Of a stretch of 64,000 nucleotides of DNA, positions 31,011 to 52,278 are shown piece by piece. The notes under the pieces are model-generated. The model worked only from the letters and a program-made list of their open reading frames with translations. It ran no database searches and was not told the origin of the DNA. A program made the translations under genes and the position numbers. The stretch's first letter is position 1, and each line of letters opens with the position of its first letter. Origin of the DNA: Polyodon spathula (Eukaryota > Chordata > Actinopteri > Acipenseriformes > Polyodontidae); NCBI RefSeq assembly GCF_017654505.1, contig NC_054572.1, positions 2,669,583 to 2,733,582 of the forward strand. Direction: 5' to 3'.

Positions 31011-31305
31011 CTTCTAACTTATTCCATCCTTTATTTCAGGTTAGCACTCGCTATCCAAGGATTCAGGTTTGCACCTGCTATCTAGTCCTTCCTCCAGGGA
31101 CGCTGTGCAGTCTTGAAGGCCAAGCTCCTTTTCATCAAACCAGACAACCCCCTTTTACATGTTTTCTCTACTAAAACATTTTATTTTTACAGAAAGCAAA
31201 ACATCAATTACACTGAACTAGTTAGACAAGTCTGTCCTTGCTATGTGTGGTCAACGCTAGGGTTGGCTGTGCTCCGGTTTTAATAGCTCTGGCTCCGGAG
31301 CAGCT

Positions 31306-31797
31306 TTGTTAGCTCAGCTCCAGCTCCAGGCTGGCTCCAGAGCTGATGCAGACCCTCTGCTCCAGATTCAGGCTAGCTCCAGAGCTGATGCAGACCCCCT
31401 GCTCCAGATCCAGGCTGGCTCCAGCAGCCCCTGCTCCAGCTCCAGGCTGGCTCCAGAGCTGATGCAGACCCCCTGCTCCAGATCCAGGCTGGCTCCAGCA
31501 GCCCCTGCTCCAGCTCCAGGCTGGCTCCAGAGCTGATGCAGACCCCCTGCTCCAGATCCAGACTGGCTCCAGCAGCCCCTGCTCCAGCTCCAGGCTGGCT
31601 CCAGAGCTGATGCAGACCCCCTGCTCCAGATCCAGACTGCCTCCAGCAGCCCCTGCTCCAGCTCCAGGCTGGCTCCAGAGCTGATGCAGACCCCCTGCTC
31701 CAGATCCAGGCTGGCTCCAGAGCTGACACAGACCCCCTGCTCCAGATCCAGACTGGCTCCAGCAGCCCCTGCTCCAGCTCCAGGCTGGCTCCAGAGT
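31306..31797. repeat. 74-bp minisatellite rich in CCAG/GCTCC
   Basis: About six copies of a 74-base unit with internal sub-repeats of CTCCAG, for example CAGAGCTGATGCAGACCCCC. It is open in several frames on both strands. The unit spacing is exact between 31451 and 31673. Confidence 0.95.
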
Positions 31798-31867
31798 ACG
31801 ATGAACAAAGCTGATCTGATTTGGGTGCCTTTTTCATTACTGCGTGGAAGGCTACTTTCATTTATGT

Positions 31868-31966
31868 AAGGAATAGTGCTCGTACCTCTGAAGACACCTT
31901 CTCTAATAGTGCTCTTACCTCTGACAACACCCTCTCTAATAGTGCTCTTACCTCTGAAGACACCTT
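31868..31966. repeat. 33-bp triplication carrying minus-strand splice-donor-like sequence
   Basis: Three copies of a 33-base unit containing AATAGTGCTCTTACCTCTGA. On the minus strand each copy reads CAGAGGTAAGAGC (one copy CAGAGGTACGAGC), a strong 5' splice-site match, directly downstream of the receptor transmembrane exon. Confidence 0.8.
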
Positions 31967-32190
31967 ATGTGTCACAATGGGCACGACAGCTAGTCTCACT
32001 GTTTCTGCTCAGCTGGCAGTAGCTTCCGTTTCCATGAATGCACAGATATCTTGCTGCACAATTCAGCACCCACTGTTCCCAAAAGCTAAGCAATGCTTCA
32101 TCCCAATTGGATGAGCAGTTTTTCACATACAATACAATTCACATTTCCATGGCGCCAGTACATACAGACATATAAGGGGCATACACCTAC

Positions 32191-32317
32191 CTCTGTTTTT
32201 TTTTGCTGTTTGATTTTTTCTTAAACCAGACAGCAAACACTGCCAGCAGTAACAGGAGAAAACCCAGCAGAGTGAAGGGGATGATGTATTCCAGCCTAAA
32301 ACAAACAGATGAATAAT
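32191..32317 (-). CDS. Transmembrane exon of the pIgR/CD300-like receptor
   Basis: On the minus strand, a long pyrimidine tract and CTGAAG acceptor precede a phase-1 exon encoding a stalk (YSSVCFRLEY), a hydrophobic helix (IIPFTLLGFLLLLAVFAVWF) and a basic stop-transfer KKKSNSKKKQ. It ends in CAGAG|GTAGGT. The incoming phase 1 matches the outgoing phase 1 of the V exon. An alternative TTTTAG acceptor at 32296 would not match. A possible tail exon starts at 32004 (GAGCAG acceptor) and stops at TAA 31967-31965, but this is weak. The protein would be a short type I membrane receptor. No ITIM or charged transmembrane residue is seen. Confidence 0.65.
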
Positions 32318-32588
32318 CTTCAGCAAGAAAACAACAACCACAAAACACCTGTCCTGCTCATAAAATCTTCATAGTGGTGAGGAAACGTCCATCTTTACAG
32401 GACTCTAAAGATCTTCAAAATGCTTTCGGGCATAAATAAAGGCTTGCTGAAAAACAAATAAAAAAAAAACAATTACAATGAGCACCGAACAAGTGGAAAG
32501 TATAGAAATGCTGATGCTGCTTCTGCAGGTTATCCACTCCCTAATTATCATCCAAAAAAGATAAGCTCTGCTTTGAACACTATAATAT

Positions 32589-32591
<3 letters not shown>

Positions 32592-32650
<59 letters not shown>

Positions 32651-32672
32651 TATATATATATATATATATATA
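32592..32672. repeat. (AT)n microsatellite
   Basis: An AT dinucleotide run of about 80 bases in the intron between the V and transmembrane exons of the receptor-like gene. Confidence 0.98.
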
Positions 32673-32723
32673 TCCCTTATTGAAACAGGGAACCTTGTTT
32701 TATTTTAAATAATTCCTACTTAC

Positions 32724-33048
32724 TGAATGCAGAGCACACCGAAATGCAAAGCTTAATAATAATCGAGACGTATGTGTACGTCATCGAATCGAGTCCATTC
32801 ATTTCTATCCCACACCAGTAATGTCCATCTGGTATGACTTGTTTTATAGTAACGTCATTGTTTCCTTCTCTATCATCCTTCACTTCCACGATCCTTCCCG
32901 CTGCTGTCCGCAATAACAGTGCATGTTCGCTGGTAGTATCCGTGGCACCAGCACTTGTTATAATCTCTGTAAGACTTGTCATACGTGTATGGTATAACGC
33001 CCTGCAGTGGTATTTCTACCGGTCCTGAACCTTCCAGGACGAACGCTG
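32724..33048 (-). CDS. pIgR/CD300-like V-type Ig domain exon, frame broken by one extra base
   Basis: On the minus strand the acceptor TCCTTCAG precedes a V-domain frame with GPVEIPLQG, then YDKSYRDYNKCWCHGYYQRT and C: the K-x-W-C ... C pattern of pIgR/CD300-type domains. The frame then runs into a stop. The next frame continues RIVEVKDDREGNNDVTI and GHYWCGIEM, the second half with the Y-W-C-G motif. The break lies in GCAGCGGGAAGG near 32895-32910. The exon ends at a perfect donor (TTCA|GTAAGT). Its 325 bases would be 324 without one base, a symmetric 1-1 phase exon as is usual for V domains. No signal-peptide exon was found. It is either a recent pseudogene, an indel polymorphism or a sequence error. 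Confidence 0.75.
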
Positions 33049-34024
33049 CTGAAGGATAGGAAACGGGACACCCACAGAATTGGTATATATAAATATAGAT
33101 ACACACTCTCTTATCCGTTTTGCCATTTCCCCCCCTTTTTTTTAAATTTAAGGCCAATACATGTGTGTCTCTTTCCTCAGTCTTGATGTTACTATGTCAA
33201 ATTTAGGCACAGGTGAAAGCAATGTATCTCAGATTGCAACCCTCATCTGCTTGAAAGTGTAGCAGCAGTAAATATGAAACGCTTCAGACTCCAGAACTTG
33301 AGATGAAACGTGCAGTGCTCCATTGCCTGTGCGCAGTAAGGTCTGACTGCAGAGACATGAACTTCCCCTCTCTTCTGTCTAGGATCTCGTCTAAGCACGA
33401 TGAAGAGCATGCTATAGTTTTAATCAGAGAATCGTGCAAAGGGTGTCATAACAACACTTCTGCGTGGGGCTATTCTGTTACAGTACAGACCAAGCTGCTA
33501 AAAGGAGTACTAAAGCGTGTTGAAAGAGCTATACAAAAATCACAACACCAACAACAACAAAAAAGGACCTCAAACAAGTTTCGTTTTCTTGTAATTAAAA
33601 CTAGACTGCATTGGGTTAGGCGCGTTGAATTTCAGTTTAACCAGGCTACGTACCACTGGAAGCTGGTTGCTTATTCCTAGCGTTCCGCATTTTCTGTTTT
33701 TATGTTAACACATTTTAGCGAGATTTGTTCGGAGTTTATAAAACAGGATATAATTGGTAAAAAATAAATACAGAAATAAATAAATAAAATAAAATAAAGT
33801 CTGAAATAATATTCTCAGTATACACACTTTACACGTGGAATATGCAGGGACGGAACCGCACATTCATGAAGGGGGTGTGAGGGTCAAGGGGGATACCTGA
33901 TACGAAACACACCGCTAAAGTAAACCATATTTTGACATTTATTGTACAGAATATTCTTTATTTTGCATAGTTTATGCTTTGGGTGCATTCTGTCCATAGC
34001 TAGCTGTAGGTCTATATATCATTA

Positions 34025-34190
34025 AGGGCTGGTTCCCAGTTAACAAAATGATGTTCCCAGAACGTTATGAGAATGTTATTCTAAGGTTAGGAAAACATGA
34101 AGTCATGTACAAAGTGCATTTTTTGGAAAGTTTTCGTAATGTTGTGAGAACATTCGCAGCGAATGTTATGAAGTAACATTTCTACTACGT
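34025..34190. repeat. Probable dispersed repeat (AACGTTATGAGAATGTTATT)
   Basis: GTTCCCAGAACGTTATGAGA and the related TGTGAGAACATTCGCAG with GTTATGAAGTAACATT form an imperfect inverted arrangement. It resembles interspersed fish repeats with GAACGTT words, but the family is not certain. Confidence 0.35.
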
Positions 34191-34879
34191 CACAGGAAAT
34201 AGTTTACATTACAAACCTGATTTAAATCAATTCAAACTGAATACATCACATATCTGAGCAGCGCAAAGTGACCTAGACTGAGAATGTATGGTGCCGAGTG
34301 AAGCAAGGCGAACATCTTTTGCTGTTTATAACGGTAGTTGCTCGTATACACTACAAATACAAAGCACATGTGCATACAACCTACAGAAACAAACACACTG
34401 TGCACAATAACTGCAAAAACCGTTTCATTTGACAAAAAAAAACGTGCAATTTCCAAATCCCCAAACAAAAAAATGTATCTTTTACACGGGAGAAAAGCTG
34501 TATTGCAATCTCTTAGCTGTATTGTAATCTCTTAGCTGTATTACGTAGAATCTCTTATGCTGTATTGTAATCTCTTAGCTTGTATTAAATTCTCTCTTAG
34601 CTGTATTGACTCGCTATCTCTCTTAGCTGTACACCAATCTCTCGGTAGCTTTGCCCCCGTTGCTATAGTAACCAAATGCACGACGCTGATAAAAGTATGA
34701 CTTCACACCTCTGGAAAAGTTAGACAAACGAAATCAAATAGAACCGCTTTAAATGAACATAGCTGCAACGCAAACGATATATTACACTTGTAACTTTTCA
34801 AATATGAAAACTGCTTATAACAATAAGTTAGATAGTCTGATAATTTTTATAAATATTTGTGGGCGGTCATGTTGGTGTT

Positions 34880-34880
<1 letters not shown>

Positions 34881-34960
<80 letters not shown>
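34881..34960. repeat. (GT)n(AT)n compound microsatellite upstream of SARS1
   Basis: About 24 GT then about 15 AT dinucleotides, ending about 220 bases before the SARS1 start codon. Confidence 0.98.
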
Positions 34961-34965
<5 letters not shown>

Positions 34966-34984
34966 CAAAACTGCAGGGTCAAAT

Positions 34985-35182
34985 CAGTTATTTCCCCTCG
35001 CCAACAGGCGGCGCTATGCTCTTAGCGCTGCAGTATAGTGGAGCTCTATCGCGCATGCTCCATTTCTCTCTGCCGCTTTGCTTTAGTCGCTAGTGTCTCT
35101 CCTGGCTTGGGTGTGTGTGGTTTTTAATATATTGCTGTTTTAAATGAACATCTCCGCTGTTTGGTAAAGCAAGAGAAGGAAG
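34985..35182 (+). promoter_or_regulatory. sars1: SARS1 promoter and 5' UTR, with NRF1-like site
   Basis: A short TATA-less region upstream of the SARS1 ATG. The sequence at about 35050-35061 (CGCGCATGCTCC) is one base from the NRF1 consensus GCGCATGCGC. It is followed by a CT-rich stretch typical of housekeeping initiators. The transcription start is not fixed by the sequence. Confidence 0.5.
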
Positions 35183-45318
<10,136 letters not shown>

Positions 45319-45577
45319 GAACTGGACCAGTGAAAGCACTGCTCCACGAGAACCGGGTGTAGAATAGTACCTCAGTCAGTCAATCACAGGGAGCACATTT
45401 GTACACGCCACACACACTGCAATTGCAGGCTGGGCACTGTTTGTTAAATAGGATAAGTGCATTGTAGTAACTGCTAGTCTTTCATTTGTCATGCTGTGCC
45501 TGTTGCAATCAGCTGCTCATTGTACAAGGTGATCAGGTATACAAGTCCCAAGGCTCTTTCTGCAGGTTTTACAGTAC

Positions 45578-45583
45578 AATAAA
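45578..45583 (+). terminator. sars1: Polyadenylation signal of SARS1
   Basis: AATAAA about 260 bases after the stop codon, preceded by a T-rich stretch and followed by GTGTTGTG-like GU-rich sequence around 45597-45612. It is well placed for the SARS1 3' end. Confidence 0.8.
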
Positions 45584-46505
45584 GGAAACAAAAAAGGGTT
45601 GTGCACGTTGTGATTCATTTATTTCACGAACAAATCAGGAGTGAGCTAACAACTGTTATTTATCCTCGAGATATCTCTAGTGTTTTTCAAATAGTGGAGC
45701 GTAAACTTTCACAGCACTCCTGTCAGAGCCAGTGTGATCGGCTTCTGACCGTGGGTTTGCAGTTTACTTTGGGAAGGTGAAGACATCTGGGGCTAGTTGT
45801 AAACAGTGTGTACTTTGAAATTGTCGATTTTAATTTTCTCTTTGTGAAACTCTCAAAACGCCACTAGATGGCGCCATAATGTTTGTTTTGTGGTTTCCTT
45901 GGTGACAAACATTACAATATTAAGATTTCCTCAGGAAAACTAATTTTCTACTGATGATCAGCAACATCGTGAAAGCACCCGTGGGTTGGCTTGACAAGCT
46001 TTTGCTCCACTGCGGAGGACTTATTTTATACTAGTTAAAAAATAAAAAATGAATATGGATTTTTATTCCTTTAAGCCAAAAAATGGGGAGATAATTTTAC
46101 ACTGGAACAAAACTTCACTAAACCTGGGCGCTGCTTAAATGAAACCGAGATCTTACCATGGCTTCGGCCTTTACTGGGTTATTTCTATTTACACCAAAAA
46201 TATTCTTTATTGACACTGCTGCTGTGCAAACGGTAATAAGATTATTCCTTTAATGCACAACGGTTGTGAGTGTGCTGTATTGTCAGTTGCTGTTTGCACC
46301 ACTGGTCCTAACACGTCGCTGTGTTGTTGCACTGTACAGTTACAGCGCCAGTGTTCATATCGGATGAAGATCAAACACCCAGCGTGCAGGTTTGTCTAGT
46401 TATTTGTGTGTGTGAAAAATCAAACGCCCAGGTTTGTCTCCAGTGTATTTCTGAGTGTGAAAAATCTGAAAATTAAACCCAGGATGGTTCACATATGAAT
46501 GATTG

Positions 46506-46516
<11 letters not shown>

Positions 46517-46566
<50 letters not shown>
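46517..46566. repeat. (GA)n microsatellite
   Basis: About 25 GA dinucleotides. Confidence 0.98.
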
Positions 46567-46570
<4 letters not shown>

Positions 46571-47216
46571 AAGGCTTGGATTTAATAGAAATGCGCCACA
46601 CATCAAAATAGTTTATACTGCCTGGTTTATAAAAAGCAGTATCGCGTAATCATTTAAAATGAGTAGCTTGATTTTGATATCTTCGTGCTATCAAATCAGG
46701 AAAACCCTTGCACAAGCGACTGGGATTGCAAAGCCTGTACTGGGCATGTCTGGGATTGTGGCAGGATCCTGTGTTTGGGCCACCGTTCATCCAGTTTTAC
46801 CAGAGATTTAACTGGATTGAACTAGTGACCCGTTTATTTAAGCATTGCATAGTGTTAATACTCCACGCAGGGCCTCAGGGTTAACCCTGCCATTGATCTC
46901 GTACCCCTCTGCTATTTGCAGTTTTTGTCTTGGCGCTGCTCAGCAGTGCGCAAGAACAGGGTGTAAAAATGTATAGGCGAGTCCAGTTTGAAGCATGGAA
47001 TAAACGCGACTCGCAGTTCGTTCATATTAACAAAATAAATAAATAAATAAAACAAACATCGAATTCATATTTTGTAATACTAATACTAAAGGCTAATAAT
47101 ACATTAAGGAATAAACACGATTGCCATTTATTACAAGTTATTAGCATTATTTATTCAAAGGTTTGAATACACCGCACCACAAAAATATTATAATTGTACT
47201 AAGTCGCTGTTTATTT

Positions 47217-47224
<8 letters not shown>

Positions 47225-47290
<66 letters not shown>
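47225..47290. repeat. (AT)n microsatellite
   Basis: About 33 AT dinucleotides. Confidence 0.98.
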
Positions 47291-47294
<4 letters not shown>

Positions 47295-48297
47295 CCGTAT
47301 TCTTTTTTATAATCCCAAAATGTTCTACCATCCGCAACACGGGGGGATAACTGTTCCAATTACAAAGACGTCATCGTTGCGCTCAAAGGTGCAAAATAAA
47401 TCAGTTGCATTTCTTCTTAATTATCTCCCCTTATTATATGCAGACCACACTGTGTTGCTCGAGGTGGAAGCATTTAAACTGAAGACAACATGAAGCGTTG
47501 ATTCTGATATACAGGCTACATCAGCACTGGCTGCATGTTTATCCATTGAAAAATAAAGCGTTACGGATTGTGAAGGGGACGACGGGACTGTGAAACAAAA
47601 CTTCGAAGTCAGTTCAAATATTGACATATGCAGATGCTAGGGGCTATCGTGAACATGAAACAAACACACAACACGTTCGTGGAGCTCCGTTCCCATGAAT
47701 GAGATAAATACTAGCCTACAAACAAATGACGGGCAGACTGCAAAGAAAGAGAAAGGCGAAAACAATACTCCGCAAAACCAAATCATTTTAGCAACCTTGT
47801 ATGTTTTAATCGATCGATGACGTAAGTTAGCCGATAACTCGTGACTATAGTATAACATTGCTAAAGAGCCTATTAAGATGTAAAGCCCGGTGGGTAAGAT
47901 TTATGTTGTTGTTTACGGATGAATGAGTTTGATAAAACGCATTACGCACATGTGCAATTTTTTCCCTGAGTGAAGTGCAGGCATTTGCTGGCCCCCGTTC
48001 CGATGCGGCTGTGTCATGTTGCCCTTTTAAGAAATGCTCCCTGCTGTGCACCTAGACCGCATTGTCTTATTTTCTTAGTTGAATGACTTTTTTACGGCAT
48101 ATTATAAGTTTTTCTTATTTCAAAAAAGAAATGCAAACGAATTTAAAGCTGCAAATTGAGTTTGAAAATGTATATGCATGTGCGCTGTATTAAATGCGTT
48201 TGGAATTACACTGCAATGGTGATAATAGCACATTATAATAAATTATGCATAACTGTAAACATCATCCAAATGATTACAAGTCGCGACTTGACAACAA

Positions 48298-48299
<2 letters not shown>

Positions 48300-48351
<52 letters not shown>
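48300..48351. repeat. Poly(C) homopolymer of 52 bases upstream of CELSR2
   Basis: An uninterrupted run of 52 C about 300 bases before the CELSR2 start codon. Long C/G homopolymers are rare in vertebrates and difficult to sequence, so the exact length is doubtful. Confidence 0.9.
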
Positions 48352-48353
<2 letters not shown>

Positions 48354-48399
48354 AATACGGTGTTGCCCTTTTAAGATGTGTCCTGGGCAAGCCGAGCTG

Positions 48400-48656
48400 T
48401 TGCTAGCTTCTCTCTCTCTCTCTCTGAAGCAGGTTTATGGTAATGAATTGCCCTGCAAGTTACAGGGAATAGTCGGAGCCATTTTGAGCGGATCATTCAC
48501 ACACAACACAGCTAGGATACAGTGTGTCTGTGTATTACTAGTTAACCGGAGCCGCATTATCCTTTTTTTTTTTCTTTTCCAAGTGGATTACAGTCACAGT
48601 ATGGATAAAACGCAGCGGAGGCCGGCACGGAGGAAAGTTTGAAGCACCTTGCTGTA
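48400..48656 (+). promoter_or_regulatory. celsr2: CELSR2 promoter-proximal region and 5' leader with YY1-like site and uORF
   Basis: GCCATTTTG at 48478-48486 fits the YY1 consensus found near many TATA-less starts. A pyrimidine-rich run (48560-48580) follows. A 13-codon upstream frame (ATG 48601, TGA 48640-48642) ends 14 bases before the main ATG. The transcription start is not determined. Confidence 0.4.
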
Positions 48657-51600
48657 ATGATGGGACAACCTTACCCCGGAGAGATGGGTTTCTTCCAGGG
48701 GACTGTGCTGCTGTTAACCTGTTTGCTGGCTTGCGCCCCGCTGTCGGACAGCTACAGCGTGCACCTCAGCGACAATGCCGAGCCGGGGAGCGCAGTAGTA
48801 AGTCTGGGCTCTGGTAGGACTTGCACGTTGGACCAGGTGATTGCGCCGAAATTCACAAAGACATTTTTGGAGACGGACTCTGCCGCTGGGACCATCATTG
48901 TCTCGCATCGCCTGAGCTGCGCCCGGCTCCCGAGCAACCCTTTCACTGTTTACACTGCGGCCGACTGCAGAGACCCGGCTTCCCCCGGCTTTAGCCACCT
49001 GGTCACCAGCCGGTACGACGTGCATGTACACGGTAGAAACTGCTTCAACAAACACAAGAGGAAAACGAAACGGGACGTGGATATCATAAGTCTGCTGGCC
49101 ACCAGAAACCACCAAAATGCGTGCTATACACCCGGGGCTCAGCTATTCAGAATCGGAGAGCTTTTACCTGAATCGTGGGATACCTGCGGCTTGCACTGCG
49201 AGGTGGCTGGGAATTCAGGGTTTTATTACACAAGCGGGGGACTGTTCGCTTCGGAAGGGCTCTGTCTCAAGCGGAACGCCTTGGTGGAGCTGGGTCTGCG
49301 GTGTAACAACAGGTGCGTAGACGGGAGAGGATCAGGTCAGGCAGCCAGATCGTGGTTCTGGGAGCGGGCAGGGGCGCACAGCATTTCCCTGTATTTGAGG
49401 TTAGGGCTGGGATCCTTTAGACAGCAGCACTTAGAAAAGTTACTGCAGAGGGCAGCCGTGTCAGAAGCGGGGATAGCGAGCCGGAGGAAGAGGAATGTGA
49501 ACAGCAGCCCTCAGTTCCAGCCACCGATGTATCAGGTCTCAGTCCCCGAGAATAAGCCAGGGGGCACAGTGGTGGTAGTTGTAAAAGCTGTGGACCCCGA
49601 CGAGGGGGAGGCAGGTAGACTGGAGTACTCCATCGACGCTCTGTTTGACAGCAGATCTAACAATCTGTTTGCTATCGATCCCCAAACCGGGAGGGTGAGC
49701 ACTGCAGAGGAGCTGGACAGGGAGACCAAGGACACCCACGTGTTCAGGGTGACGGCCATCGATCACGGCACCCCCCGGAGGACGGCCATGGCAACCCTCA
49801 CCATCTCAGTCAGCGACACTAATGACCACGACCCTGTCTTCGAGCAGCAGGATTACAAGGAAAGTGTGAGGGAAAACCTGGAGATTGGATATGAAGTTCT
49901 TACAGTCAGGGCCACTGACGGGGACGCCCCTGTCAATTCCAACATTCTGTACAGAATCCTCAATAATAACGGGACCAACGGGGTGTTTGAGATAGACCCC
50001 AGGTCTGGGGTGATCAGAACCAGGGGCCCAGTGGACAGGGAGACGGTGGAGTCCTACAACTTGCTAGTGGAGGCTAATGATCAAGGGCGGGACCCAGGGC
50101 CACGCAGTTCCACCGCCACGGTCACTATAGTAGTGGAGGATGACAATGACAATGCCCCCCAGTACAGTGAGAAGCGCTATGTGATTCAAGTGCCAGAAGA
50201 TGTGGCCCCCACTACGGAGATCCTGCAGGTGACCGCCACAGACTGTGACAAGGGGAACAACGCGCTGGTCCACTTCAGCATCATGAGCGGCAACACGCGG
50301 GGTCAGTTTTACATTGACGCCCAGAGTGGCAAGATAGACGTGGTCAGCCAGCTGGACTATGAAATGAACAAGGAGTACACCCTGCGAATCCGGGCGCAGG
50401 ACGGGGGGAGGCCCCCGCTCTCCAACATCAGCGGGCTGGTGACAGTGCAGGTGCTGGACGTCAACGACAATGCGCCCATCTTTGTCAGCACCCCTTTCCA
50501 GTCTACGGTTCTGGAGAACGTTCCCATTGGCTACTCCATCATTCACATACAAGCCATCGATGCCGACTCGGGGGAGAACTCTCGCTTGGAGTACAGGCTG
50601 ATCGAAACCCCCCCAGACTTCCCCTTCGCCATCAACAACAACACCGGCTGGATTGTGGTGGCGGTGGAGCTGGACAGGGAGACTATGGACTTTTATAACT
50701 TCGGGGTGGAGGCCAAGGATAATGGGTCTCCCCCAATGTCTTCCTCCGCCAGCGTCAGCATCACCATCCTGGACGTCAACGATAACAACCCGGAGTTCAC
50801 CCAGAAGTCCTACAACATGCGATTGAACGAGGACGCGGCGGTCGGCACAAGCGTGGTGACCATCTCTGCCATGGACAAAGACATTAACAGCGTGGTCACC
50901 TACCAGATCTCCAGCGGGAACACCAGGAACAGGTTCTCCATCACCAGCCAGAGTGGGGGCGGACTGATCACCCTGGCTCTGCCTCTGGATTATAAACTGG
51001 AGAGGCAGTATGTTTTGACTGTCACTGCTTCGGACGGCACCAGGTTTGACACCGCCCAGGTCTACGTGAACGTCACGGATGCCAACACCCACAGGCCTGT
51101 TTTCCAGAGCTCCCACTACACGGTCAATATAAATGAGGACAGACCGGTCAGCACCACTGTGGTGATCATCAGCGCCACTGATGAAGATACTGGCGAAAAC
51201 TCCAGAATCACATACTTCATGGAGGACAGTATCCCCCAGTTTAAGATTGACTCTGAGAGCGGGGCAGTCACAACCCAGATGGAGCTGGACTATGAAGACC
51301 AGGTGTCTTATACTTTAGCCATCACTGCCAAAGACAACGGCATTCCACAGAAATCAGACACTACCTACCTGGAGATCCTGGTCAATGACGTGAATGACAA
51401 CTCGCCTCTGTTTCTCAGGGACCAGTACCAGGGCTCTGTGTTTGAGGACGTTCCTGCCTACACCAGCGTGGTGCAAGTTTCAGCCACCGATCGGGACTCC
51501 GGTCTGAACGGCAGGGTGTTCTACACCTTCCAGGGAGGAGACGATGGTGACGGCGACTTCATTATCGAATCCACTTCTGGCATTGTCAGGACTTTGCGGA

Positions 51601-52278
51601 GACTGGACAGGGAAAACGTGCCAGTTTACAACCTCCAAGCCTTCGCAGTGGACAAGGGGCTCCCCTCTTTGAAAACCCCAATAAACATCCAGGTCACCAT
51701 CCTTGATGTGAATGACAATCCGCCTGTCTTTGAGAAGGACGAGTTCGACATCTTTGTGGAAGAAAACAGCCCGATAGGCCTGGTTGTTGCCCGCATAACC
51801 GCCACAGACCCAGACGAGGGCACGAACGCTCAGATTATGTACCAGATCGTGGAGGGAAACATCCCGGAGGTGTTCCAGCTGGATATCTTCTCCGGGGAGC
51901 TGACCGCGCTTGTGGATTTAGATTACGAGGCCAAGTCAGAGTATGTGATCGTGGTCCAGGCTACCTCGGCCCCGCTGGTAAGCCGAGCCACCGTCCACAT
52001 CAAACTGATCGACAGAAACGACAACGTCCCCGTGCTCAAGAACTTTGAGATCATTTTTAACAATTACGTCACCAACAAATCCAGCAGCTTCCCCACAGGG
52101 GTGATCGGAACGATCCCAGCCCGCGACCCCGACGTCTCCGACACGCTGCGTTACAGCTTTGAGCTGGGAAACGAGCTGAACCTGGTCATCCTCAACGAAA
52201 CCACCGGGGAGATCAAGCTGAGCGACTCGCTGGACAGCAACAGACCCCTGGAAGCCACCATGAGGGTCTCTGTGTCAG
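48657..52278 (+). CDS. celsr2: CELSR2 (Flamingo cadherin, adhesion GPCR), first coding exon
   Basis: An open exon of 1207 codons plus one base, ending at TCAG|GTAAGG (phase 1), the same place as the human exon 1 boundary (before DGVHSV). CELSR2 is a seven-pass cadherin and adhesion GPCR of the planar-cell-polarity pathway at the plasma membrane. The start is ATG 48657 or 48660; an in-frame TTG at 48639 is not a start. Residues 12-28 form the signal peptide core. Residues about 30-275 are the divergent cysteine-containing N-terminus. R276-R-K-R279 is a furin-type site before NVNSSPQFQPP. Eight complete cadherin repeats follow to about residue 1125, with linkers DTNDHDP, EDDNDNAP, LDVNDNAP, LDVNDNNP, TDANTHRP, NDVNDNSP, LDVNDNPP and IDRNDNVP. 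The ninth is cut by the intron. Sequences such as ENSPIGLVVARITATDPDEG distinguish CELSR2. The EGF, laminin, GAIN and 7TM parts lie beyond the window. Confidence 0.97.

Larger units (their letters stand above)
33049..34984. other. Region between the receptor-like gene and SARS1
   Basis: No further exon of the receptor-like gene could be supported. It includes a dispersed repeat fragment (about 34025-34190), a degenerate 19-22-bp repeat (TTAGCTGTATTGTAATCTC, about 34495-34640) and a GT/AT microsatellite just upstream of SARS1. Confidence 0.45.
45584..48299. other. Intergenic region between SARS1 and CELSR2
   Basis: Contains a (GA)n repeat at 46517-46566, an (AT)n repeat at 47225-47290 and otherwise A/T-rich sequence. 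No gene was recognised. The CELSR2 promoter is expected near its 3' end. Confidence 0.5.

Noticed and set aside
31368..31861. Frames of 146 and 162 codons rich in W/S/G
   Set aside because: Produced by the 74-bp minisatellite. Both frames are open because of composition only.
32296..32340. TTTTAG at 32296 as the acceptor of the receptor transmembrane exon
   Set aside because: It would join the V exon in the wrong phase and lose the membrane helix. CTGAAG at 32318 has a better pyrimidine tract and the right phase.
48639..48656. Start of CELSR2 at 48639
   Set aside because: The codon there is TTG, not ATG. The first in-frame ATG is 48657 and leads directly into a signal peptide.
50064..51116. 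350-codon antisense frame inside the CELSR2 exon
   Set aside because: A shadow of the cadherin coding strand; it has no independent start context or family similarity.
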